A DNA stretch of 60,712 bases from Lachnospiraceae bacterium (GTDB lineage Bacteria > Bacillota > Clostridia > Lachnospirales > Lachnospiraceae). The position numbers were made by a program, and so were the translations under genes. Of the stretch, positions 54,790 through 60,712 are shown piece by piece (position 1 is the first letter of the stretch; each line of letters opens with the position of its first letter). The DNA is taken from contig JAFLTH010000008.1 in the NCBI GenBank assembly GCA_022510525.1, positions 1-60,712 of the forward strand, given 5' to 3'. A model generated the notes under the pieces. The model saw only the letters and a program-made list of their open reading frames with translations. It had not been told where the DNA came from and did not search any database.

Positions 54790-55542
54790 TTAGATACCGG
54801 ACAGCGCCTGGATTGCGTTATCTTTTATAATAGGTTCATAATGTTCCTCCAGATAAGATTCGGCAGCAGTTGAAAACTGCTCTGGATGACCATATTCTGT
54901 CATAATATTACATATGCGGTTAAAGTCAGCCGTTGTCATTCCCAAGGGGCTTATAAGAAGAAGATATGAGCCGTTCTGGTCATTTTTGTATAATGAATTG
55001 CAGCCGTTATATATGGGAGCCGCAATATTGGCAAGTCTCATTATATCGGATAGAGATACAAATGAGAACATTCGCTCCGTGTGCGGAGCGGAAACCACTT
55101 CTTTAGACTGAACCGGAGTCTTGCTTACGGAATCAGTGGCCGGTTTCGAACGGCTTTGTTGATCCATCTTCCGTAACATATCCAGCATTTCGTCTGCGTT
55201 GTCGGAAAATGCTTCAATTATATCTTCGGTATCGTCTATATCTTCGTCGTGGACCGAAGGCGCAAATTTTGAAAAGCGTGTATCCAGTTCTTCAGGATCT
55301 TCCACTTTGGTAATGATAAGGACTATACACTCCGCATTCAGAGGAATAGCTTCTATCATAAGAGGAATATCCTCTGCTTCAAAGCCGCATTCATAAGCTG
55401 CCTGCTGCATCATATCCCGGAAAAGGCTTTTTGCTTTTTCCGTACCGTATGCCAATTCGCTTATTTTCAATTCTCTGTCAGCCAGGTCTTCTCTGGTCAG
55501 TGTACAGCGAATCTGATGTTCGTTTACTTTTTCAATTTTCAT
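54790..55542 (-). CDS. mecA: adaptor protein MecA
   Basis: 250-residue adaptor that delivers substrates to ClpCP protease. The N-terminal substrate-binding domain begins MKIEKVNEHQIRCTLTREDL, with ELAYGTEKAKSLFRDMM; the middle is acidic and Ser-rich (about 95-145); the C-terminal Clp-binding domain covers about 150-250. It is convergent with the DUF1858 gene. An 11-bp inverted repeat spans its leader (55559-55569 and 55640-55650). Confidence 0.9.
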   Translation of the reverse strand: MKIEKVNEHQIRCTLTREDLADRELKISELAYGTEKAKSLFRDMMQQAAYECGFEAEDIPLMIEAIPLNAECIVLIITKVEDPEELDTRFSKFAPSVHDEDIDDTEDIIEAFSDNADEMLDMLRKMDQQSRSKPATDSVSKTPVQSKEVVSAPHTERMFSFVSLSDIMRLANIAAPIYNGCNSLYKNDQNGSYLLLISPLGMTTADFNRICNIMTEYGHPEQFSTAAESYLEEHYEPIIKDNAIQALSGI

Positions 55543-55718
55543 AATATCACATCCTTACTATAAGATACTGATACTGTTAATTTATGTGAAATATTTTAAT
55601 AAAATAATGATAAGTCATCAAAATTTTATTTACGTTAAAAGTATCTTATACTTTGTGTTGATTTAAGTCAATAGTATGACAAAACTCTTTAAAAAAATTT
55701 AATATTTTTAGAAATTGC

Positions 55719-55747
55719 TTGCTTTTTTGTCATATTATGGTTATAAT
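55719..55747 (+). promoter_or_regulatory. strong promoter of candidate ncRNA
   Basis: TTGCTT (55719-55724), 17-base spacer, perfect TATAAT (55742-55747). The predicted start near 55754 coincides with the first base of a long-range stem. Confidence 0.75.
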
Positions 55748-55753
55748 ATCGAC

Positions 55754-55960
55754 AAGATGTCTCCCGGTAGTCTGCATCGAAAGGAGGCAATGCCGAAATT
55801 TAATACTAAAAAGAGTCTTTTTCTCTAAGAAAAGTCTTACAGGCTTAAGTGCCTGGTCGTAAAGTAATTATTTTCATTCATTATTTTCACAATTATAATT
55901 CACAAGGATTGAAAAGGTTATACAGATATTTTTATTTTTTTAGCATGCCGGAAACATCTT
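55754..55960 (+). ncRNA. candidate structured noncoding RNA (about 207 nt)
   Basis: The predicted transcript start and end are joined by AAGATGT (55754-55760) with ACATCTT (55954-55960), followed inward by CCGG (55764-55767) with CCGG (55948-55951). Internal hairpins include CAGGC/GCCTG (55850-55855 region). GC-rich tracts such as TCTCCCGGTAG and AAAGGAGGCAATGCCG stand out from the AT-rich surroundings. No peptide is visible, and the downstream gene has its own promoter. It could be an independent RNA or a riboswitch-like leader. I do not recognise the class. Confidence 0.5.
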
Positions 55961-56015
55961 ACAGATTATTGCACCTTATATTAAGATTATCGTCATTTAT
56001 CGTTTTTTATGTAAT

Positions 56016-56077
56016 AAAAATTTGATAACTGTTTGTTAAAATACTGCGAATTCCTTTTGTTAAAATATCAAATTTTT
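56016..56077. repeat. 12-bp inverted repeat with internal direct repeats
   Basis: AAAAATTTGATA (56016-56027) and TATCAAATTTTT (56066-56077) enclose two direct copies of TTTGTTAAAATA (56032 and 56056). Confidence 0.6.
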
Positions 56078-56199
56078 ATGGAATACTTCTGACCGGCTTT
56101 CGGTTATATAAGATATAAACAATAAAATATATAAAATCAGGAAACTCCCCGTTTCTGTGCACTTTATGCGAAAGACGTCAAAAAAAGTAAAAAATGATA

Positions 56200-56228
56200 A
56201 TGACGATAAGGCAATAGTCTGTTATAAT
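56200..56228 (+). promoter_or_regulatory. promoter of GH18 gene
   Basis: ATGACG (56200-56205), 17-base spacer, perfect TATAAT (56223-56228), ending 27 bases before the start codon. Confidence 0.65.
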
Positions 56229-56255
56229 TAGGACGGTTGGAAAGGAGCTGGATAA

Positions 56256-57953
56256 ATGAAAAAAATAATTCCGGTGATTGTTGCAATCGTCCTTATTATT
56301 ATAATTGCAGCAGCAGGATTCGGGGCGAAAGTAATTGATAAATATTCATATTCCAAAGAATATGCGGATTTGGTTGAATATTTTGGAATTGAAGGAGAAG
56401 ATGACGTACCGGTTATCCTTCAGGATGAAATGATAGAGGAACATGCCAGGGTTTGGGATAACGTATGTTATTTTGACCTTGCTACAATACATCAATATTT
56501 GAATGACAGATTTTATGAAGATAAAGCAGAAGGGCTTCTTTTATATACGCTTCCGGATAGAATTATCCGAACCGAAATCGGAAAAACTGTATATCAGTCA
56601 AGTTATGATGAATTAGAGGATGTTGGTTATGTTATTGCCAGATACGAAGGTGATACACTTTATGTGGCAGCGGATTTTGTTAAACAATATACAAATTTAT
56701 CTTATGAACTTTTTATGGAACCTTATCATATGCAGCTCTATACCGAATGGAACGAGAGGCAGGTAGCTGATATTTCCAAAGACACTCAGGTAAGATATCA
56801 GGGCGGCATCAAAAGCGACATACTTACGGAGGTATCCGAAGGAGACAGTGTCATCGTCTTGGATGAGATGGAAAAATGGAGTAAGGTAAAGACACAGGAT
56901 GCCTATATAGGCTATGTTGAAAATAAGCGGCTTGACGGTCACCGGATTGAGGAACCTGTTCCGGTAACGGATTATGAAGAGCCGGAATACACAAGTATTT
57001 CAAAAGATTATAAGATAAATCTTGCCTGGCATGCTATTTACAGTACTGCCGGCAACGACACGCTTACGGAGGTACTTGCGGGTACCAGAGGGGTAAATGT
57101 AATATCCCCGACCTGGTTTGTGCTGACCGGAGACGCAGGAGAATTTACCAGCTTTGCCTCCAGGGAATATGTGAATAAAGCGCATGATATGGGACTTGAA
57201 GTATGGGCTTTGATCAGCAATATTACGGATACGGAAACGCTTGATATGTATGAGCTGCTTTCCAAGACAACTACAAGAACTGCAATTATAGACAATCTTA
57301 TTAATGCGGCGGCGTCATATGGACTGGATGGCTTGAATATTGACTTTGAAGATATCGGAGTGGATACCGGGGAAGCTTTTATTGAATTTATCAGGGAACT
57401 TTCAATCCCCTGCAGGGAAAAAGGCATAGTGCTGTCAGTGGACAATTATGTGCCGATGGGCTACAACGATTACTACCGCAGGGATGAGCAGGGTCTGGTA
57501 GCCGATTATGTAATAATCATGGGCTATGATGAGCATCATGGCAACAGCGAGGAAGCAGGTTCGGTGGCATCAATTGATTTTGTGGAAAAAGGTATTGCCA
57601 ATACGATTTCAGAGGTTCAGGCGCAGAAAGTTATCAACGCTATTCCTTTTTACACAAGGATATGGGAGACAAACGGTACTACGTTGAGCAGTCAGGTAGT
57701 AGGAATGGAGATGGCGGATGAATATGTTGCCAATCATTCCATCGAGATAAGATGGGATGAAGAAACCTGTCAGAATTACGGTGAATATCAGTCGGGCAAC
57801 AGTCTTTATCAGGTCTGGCTTGAGGATGATGAGTCAATCAGAGTCAAATTGAATGTAATGGATAATTATAAAATAGCAGGTGTTGCTGAATGGAGACTCG
57901 GGTTGGAGAAACCCTCAGTATGGACGGCTATAGAAGAATATATTAATAAATAG
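56256..57953 (+). CDS. membrane-anchored SH3 and glycosyl hydrolase family 18 protein
   Basis: 565-residue surface protein. An N-terminal helix (about 4-25) anchors it; a region to about 180 resembles copper-amine-oxidase/beta domains; an SH3-like domain lies at about 190-228 (KSDILTEVSEGDSVIVL); a GH18 barrel spans about 250-560 with GLDGLNIDFEDI near 354-365, which carries the D-x-D-x-E catalytic pattern. Relatives are spore-cortex or peptidoglycan N-acetylglucosaminidases. GGAAAGGAG precedes the ATG. It is monocistronic, with promoter and terminator visible. Confidence 0.88.
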   Translation: MKKIIPVIVAIVLIIIIAAAGFGAKVIDKYSYSKEYADLVEYFGIEGEDDVPVILQDEMIEEHARVWDNVCYFDLATIHQYLNDRFYEDKAEGLLLYTLPDRIIRTEIGKTVYQSSYDELEDVGYVIARYEGDTLYVAADFVKQYTNLSYELFMEPYHMQLYTEWNERQVADISKDTQVRYQGGIKSDILTEVSEGDSVIVLDEMEKWSKVKTQDAYIGYVENKRLDGHRIEEPVPVTDYEEPEYTSISKDYKINLAWHAIYSTAGNDTLTEVLAGTRGVNVISPTWFVLTGDAGEFTSFASREYVNKAHDMGLEVWALISNITDTETLDMYELLSKTTTRTAIIDNLINAAASYGLDGLNIDFEDIGVDTGEAFIEFIRELSIPCREKGIVLSVDNYVPMGYNDYYRRDEQGLVADYVIIMGYDEHHGNSEEAGSVASIDFVEKGIANTISEVQAQKVINAIPFYTRIWETNGTTLSSQVVGMEMADEYVANHSIEIRWDEETCQNYGEYQSGNSLYQVWLEDDESIRVKLNVMDNYKIAGVAEWRLGLEKPSVWTAIEEYINK

Positions 57954-57964
57954 CAGATGTTATT

Positions 57965-57994
57965 AAAAGCCGGAGGCAATATGCTCCGGCTTTT
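57965..57994 (+). terminator. terminator after GH18 gene
   Basis: AAAAGCCGGAG/CTCCGGCTTTT, 11-bp stem with an 8-nt loop. Confidence 0.9.
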
Positions 57995-58071
57995 AATTCA
58001 TGACAATAGAAAGTTCACAAAGCGTGCTTTTTATTGTATTAAAAAATTTAAAAATTTTGAAAACTATATGG

Positions 58072-58100
58072 TTTATTTATTATCGAAATAGTGTTATAAT
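58072..58100 (+). promoter_or_regulatory. possible promoter of iscR-like gene
   Basis: A perfect TATAAT (58095-58100) has only a weak -35 (TTTATT, 58072-58077) at 17 bases, which would fit a regulated promoter. Half-palindromic CATA...TATG lies just behind it. Confidence 0.45.
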
Positions 58101-58181
58101 GGTATTCATACGGAAATACTATGAATTATGTTAAAAAATCTATTGCTATAATGGCTGAAATGGAAGAAAGGTCGTATCAAC

Positions 58182-58616
58182 ATGAAAGTATCTACAAAAG
58201 GAAGATATGCATTGAAACTGATGCTGGATCTGGCAACTTATAATACGGGAGGCCCGGTAAGTCTTAAAGATGTGGCAAGAAGACAGGAAATATCGGATAA
58301 ATATCTGGAGCAGATTATCGCGGTATTAAACAAGGCGGGCTATGTCAGGAGTATCAGAGGGGCACAGGGCGGCTATGTTTTGAAAAAGGAACCTTCGGAA
58401 TATACGGTAGGAATGATCCTGCGGCTGACGGAAGGAGACCTTGCGCCTGTAAGCTGTGTCGGAAATGAAAAGGATGAATGTGAACGCAAATCAGGCTGTG
58501 TTACGGTAAGGATATGGCAGCAGATTAATGACGCTGTCAATAATGTAGTGGATAATATCACATTGGAAGATATGCTTCAATGGCAGGAAGAAATGGGAAA
58601 TCAATACAGTATATAA
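58182..58616 (+). CDS. iscR: Rrf2 family regulator, IscR-like
   Basis: 144-residue Rrf2 winged-helix regulator: MKVSTKGRYALKLMLDL start, recognition helix near 28-50 (SLKDVARRQEISDKYLEQII), and wing GAQGGYVL. Cys92, Cys100 and Cys106 match the three-cysteine Fe-S ligand set of IscR. It senses Fe-S status and usually controls the following iscS-iscU genes. GAAAGG precedes the ATG. Confidence 0.9.
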   Translation: MKVSTKGRYALKLMLDLATYNTGGPVSLKDVARRQEISDKYLEQIIAVLNKAGYVRSIRGAQGGYVLKKEPSEYTVGMILRLTEGDLAPVSCVGNEKDECERKSGCVTVRIWQQINDAVNNVVDNITLEDMLQWQEEMGNQYSI

Positions 58617-58625
58617 AAGCAACCC

Positions 58626-58653
58626 TTGACAATCTGAAAACAGGTGCTATAAT
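58626..58653 (+). promoter_or_regulatory. promoter of iscS-iscU
   Basis: Perfect TTGACA (58626-58631) and TATAAT (58648-58653) with a 16-base spacer, directly behind iscR. Confidence 0.85.
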
Positions 58654-58662
58654 TTTTTATAT

Positions 58663-58679
58663 CCGAGTAAATTACTAGG
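58663..58679. promoter_or_regulatory. IscR-like operator
   Basis: CCGAGTAAATTACTAGG, an imperfect palindrome (CC-N-AGTA...TACT-N-GG) centred just behind the -10 box. Its position across the expected transcription start suits repression by the upstream iscR product, and it resembles the palindromic ACT/AGT core of IscR sites. Confidence 0.7.
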
Positions 58680-58714
58680 AAATGATGGAATGGTTGAAAG
58701 GCAAGGTTATTAAT

Positions 58715-59899
58715 ATGGATAAATTGATATATCTAGATAATGCAGCAACTACACAGGTTTATCCGGAAGTGTTGGATTCCATGATACCCTATTTTACACA
58801 GTATTACGGAAATCCTTCTTCTATTTATACATTTGCCGGCAGTGCCAAGCAGGCAGTAGATGAGGCAAGAGCGGTTTTGGCAGACTGTCTTGGTGCAAAA
58901 TCAGAAGAAATCTATTTTACAGGCGGCGGAAGTGAATCCGATAACTGGGCGATTAAGGCAGCGGCAGAAGCATATGCCGATAAAGGAAAGCATATCATAA
59001 CTACTAAAATAGAACACCACGCAATTCTTCATACGGCAGAGTATCTGGAAAAAAAAGGTTTTGAAGTAACCTATCTGGATGTAGACGAAAACGGTCTGAT
59101 AAGCCCGGATGCATTAAAGACGGCAATTTGTCCGGACACCATTCTTATTTCAATAATGTTTGCAAACAATGAAATAGGAACTATTGAACCAATTAAGGAA
59201 GTCGGTGAAATTGCTAAAGAAAACGGTATACTCTTCCATACGGATGCGGTACAGGCATTTGGCCATGTTCCTATCAATGTAGACGAGATGCATATTGATA
59301 TGTTGAGCGCAAGTGCTCATAAATTGGGAGGTCCTAAAGGTATAGGACTTATGTATATACGAAAAGGCGTTAAAATCCGCTCCTTTATTCATGGAGGTGC
59401 ACAAGAGAGACAGAGAAGGGCTGGAACACACAATGTTCCCGGTATTGTCGGCTTTGGTACGGCGGCAAAGCTTGCACATAGCGATATGAAAAAGCGTAGT
59501 GAATATGAAACCGAACTAAGGGATTATTTAATAACGCGCGTTATTAATGAGATTCCTCATTCCAGACTGAACGGGGATAAAATTAAGAGACTTCCCAACA
59601 ATGCTAATTTTTGTTTTCGTTTCATTGAGGGAGAGTCGCTTCTTATCCTTTTAGACCAGAATGGAATCTGCGCTTCCAGCGGCTCGGCATGTACATCGGG
59701 ATCTCTGGACCCGTCGCATGTTTTGCTGGCCATAGGGCTGCCCCATGAAATCGCACATGGCTCTCTGAGGCTTACGCTTTCGGAGCAGACGACGAAGGAA
59801 GATATAGATTATACGGTTGATAAAATAAAAGAAATTGTTATGCGCCTGCGTAATATGTCGCCTCTATATGAGGATTTTATTAAGAAGGAAAAGAATTGA
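58715..59899 (+). CDS. iscS: cysteine desulfurase (IscS/NifS)
   Basis: 394-residue PLP enzyme that takes sulfur from cysteine for Fe-S assembly. Start MDKLIYLDNAATT, PLP lysine in SASAHKLGGPKG near 203, and the sulfur-accepting cysteine in SSGSACTSGS near 326. The ATG at 58715 matches the family start and has GAAAGG/AAGG upstream; an ATG at 58682 would add 11 residues and run into the operator. It is followed by iscU after 18 bases. Confidence 0.95.
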   Translation: MDKLIYLDNAATTQVYPEVLDSMIPYFTQYYGNPSSIYTFAGSAKQAVDEARAVLADCLGAKSEEIYFTGGGSESDNWAIKAAAEAYADKGKHIITTKIEHHAILHTAEYLEKKGFEVTYLDVDENGLISPDALKTAICPDTILISIMFANNEIGTIEPIKEVGEIAKENGILFHTDAVQAFGHVPINVDEMHIDMLSASAHKLGGPKGIGLMYIRKGVKIRSFIHGGAQERQRRAGTHNVPGIVGFGTAAKLAHSDMKKRSEYETELRDYLITRVINEIPHSRLNGDKIKRLPNNANFCFRFIEGESLLILLDQNGICASSGSACTSGSLDPSHVLLAIGLPHEIAHGSLRLTLSEQTTKEDIDYTVDKIKEIVMRLRNMSPLYEDFIKKEKN

Positions 59900-59917
59900 C
59901 AGGAAGGGGTAATCAGC

Positions 59918-60361
59918 ATGTACAGCGAAAAAGTAATGGATCATTTTAATAATCCGCGAAATGTGGGAGAAATCGAGGATCCAAGCGGAGTCGGAACGGT
60001 AGGAAACGCCAAATGCGGCGATATTATGCGTATGTATCTTGATATTGACGATAACGGTGTTATACAGGATGCAAAGTTTAAAACCTTTGGCTGTGGAGCA
60101 GCAGTGGCAACCAGCAGCATGGCTACCGAGCTTGTTAAAGGTAAGACGGTCGAGGATGCCTTAAAGGTAACGAATAAGGCGGTAATGGAAGCCTTAGACG
60201 GTCTTCCGCCGGTTAAGGTACACTGCTCACTGCTTGCCGAAGAAGCAATTCACTCAGCACTTTGGGACTATGCTGAAAAACATAATATAACTATAGAGGG
60301 TCTTGAAAAACCGGTCAACGATATCGGTGAGAAAGAAGAGGCTGTGGAGGAAGAATATTAA
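59918..60361 (+). CDS. iscU: Fe-S cluster scaffold IscU/NifU-like
   Basis: 147-residue scaffold protein. Cluster ligands are Cys33 (with Asp35, NAKCGD), Cys59 (FGCGAA) and Cys103 (VHCS). The acidic tail of about 20 residues is longer than in E. coli IscU and typical of clostridial NifU-like scaffolds. It acts with IscS. GGAAGGGG precedes the ATG. Confidence 0.94.
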   Translation: MYSEKVMDHFNNPRNVGEIEDPSGVGTVGNAKCGDIMRMYLDIDDNGVIQDAKFKTFGCGAAVATSSMATELVKGKTVEDALKVTNKAVMEALDGLPPVKVHCSLLAEEAIHSALWDYAEKHNITIEGLEKPVNDIGEKEEAVEEEY

Positions 60362-60363
60362 AT

Positions 60364-60398
60364 AAAAAATACACTCCTTGTTCGCGGAGTGTATTTTT
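60364..60398. terminator. bidirectional terminator
   Basis: AAAAATACACTCC/GGAGTGTATTTTT, 13-bp stem with an 8-nt loop, between convergent iscU and the EAL-domain gene. Confidence 0.9.
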
Positions 60399-60413
60399 TA
60401 TATCTGGTTAAGC

Positions 60414-60712
60414 TTACATCTGGTTTGCATCCAGCCTCTTCTCAAATTCATCTTCAGGAATCGGCTTGGAATAACGGTAGCCTTGTGCCACATAGGCACC
60501 GATTTCCTGCATCAGCTCCACATCGTTGTCCGTTTCTACGCCTTCGCACACAATCTGTGCCTCAAGCTCTTTTCCGAGATTGACAATTCCGCGCATAATC
60601 TTTACCTGACGGCTCCTGTCTTCCTGATTCAACAGGAAGGAGCGGTCCAGCTTAATAACGGATGCCGGAATCTGCTCAAAAACACCCAATGAGGAATAGC
60701 CGGAACCAAAGT
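60414..60712 (-). CDS. EAL domain protein, C-terminal part (cut by window end)
   Basis: The last 98 or so codons of an EAL-domain gene; the rest lies beyond the window. The frame is open to the window end and reads FGSGYSSLG, then PASVIKLDRSF, IVCEGVET, and GYRYSKPIPEDEFEKRL, all standard for the end of a c-di-GMP phosphodiesterase domain. Catalytic EAL and DDFG residues are partly outside the window, so activity cannot be judged. The ATG-like codon at 60689 is internal, not the start. Confidence 0.92.
   Translation of the reverse strand, partial: FGSGYSSLGVFEQIPASVIKLDRSFLLNQEDRSRQVKIMRGIVNLGKELEAQIVCEGVETDNDVELMQEIGAYVAQGYRYSKPIPEDEFEKRLDANQM

Larger units (their letters stand above)
55543..56255. 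other. 713-base intergenic region upstream of mecA and the GH18 gene
   Basis: No gene-like frame is seen. It contains the mecA leader, a strong plus-strand promoter with a candidate structured RNA, a 12-bp inverted repeat, and the promoter of the GH18 gene. Confidence 0.75.

Noticed and set aside
55754..56255. c-di-AMP (ydaO) or c-di-GMP riboswitch before the GH18 gene
   Set aside because: Core motifs of these classes that I know were not found by eye. Structure is present, so it is listed only as an unclassified RNA candidate.
1..60712. CRISPR array, prophage or complete insertion sequence
   Set aside because: No regularly spaced repeat-spacer run, transposase, integrase or phage structural gene was seen in the window.

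Overview
The window reads as chromosome of a low-GC, flagellated, anaerobic Firmicute, most likely a Lachnospiraceae (Clostridium cluster XIVa) genome. Pointers are the mreB-flgF-flgG-rod-binding cluster, a YjfB-type motility protein, an oxygen-sensitive pyruvate formate-lyase locus, clostridial DUF951 and DUF1858 proteins, a cdaA-cdaR-glmM operon, and an ISC locus led by an Rrf2 regulator. The genus cannot be fixed by reading alone. Most of the window is housekeeping; accessory material sits at about 9.4-15.1 kb, 41.0-45.8 kb and 50.4-56.3 kb.

Layout. 0-3.7 kb: 3' end of tRNA-Gln, acyl-ACP thioesterase, CvfB-like S1 protein, CPBP membrane protease, a YjfB motility protein and a degenerate WecG/TagA-like protein. 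4-9.4 kb: PucR/CdaR-type regulator, then the cell-division set ftsE-ftsX-M23 activator-S41 protease. 9.4-13.7 kb: a two-gene unit with a membrane-anchored protein that looks like a free protease propeptide, followed by a large secreted subtilase. 13.8-20 kb: a decayed AAA-ATPase pseudogene whose 3' end holds an apparent SOS box for uvrB-uvrA. 20.2-23.4 kb: mreB and flagellar rod genes. 23.4-31.7 kb: recD2, comF, yvyF-like, two unknown membrane proteins, then c-di-AMP synthase cdaA, cdaR and glmM. 31.8-39.9 kb: HPr, leuA, sirtuin, DUF951 and a complete livJHMGF transporter. 39.9-50.4 kb: rpsF-ssb-rpsR, an inserted island (AAA ATPase; exosortase-like protein plus VIT/VWA substrate), then gdpP-rplI-dnaB and a MerR regulator. 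50.4-56.2 kb: ferredoxin, pflA, a pyruvate formate-lyase split into separate genes, DUF1858 protein, mecA, and a candidate structured RNA. 56.2-60.7 kb: GH18/SH3 protein, iscR-iscS-iscU and the end of an EAL-domain gene.

The most unusual loci are these. (1) Pyruvate formate-lyase is encoded as a core lacking its glycyl-radical domain, a separate 81-residue glycyl-radical subunit and, between them, a 67-residue cysteine-rich protein that resembles the first half of the radical domain. (2) An exosortase-family transpeptidase candidate is paired with one VIT/VWA surface protein carrying an SEP-type C-terminal sorting tail, in an island between two conserved information-processing operons. (3) A membrane-tethered stand-alone protein resembles the propeptide of the adjacent subtilase. 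(4) A leader of about 207 nt, closed by a long-range stem and driven by a strong promoter, may be a structured noncoding RNA.

Both ends of c-di-AMP metabolism are present (cdaA synthase with cdaR; gdpP phosphodiesterase), about 17 kb apart. Regulatory sites supported by sequence include an SOS box before uvrB, an IscR-like operator on the iscS promoter, an S6:S18-type leader before rpsF, an inverted repeat inside the subtilase operon promoter, and many hairpin terminators.
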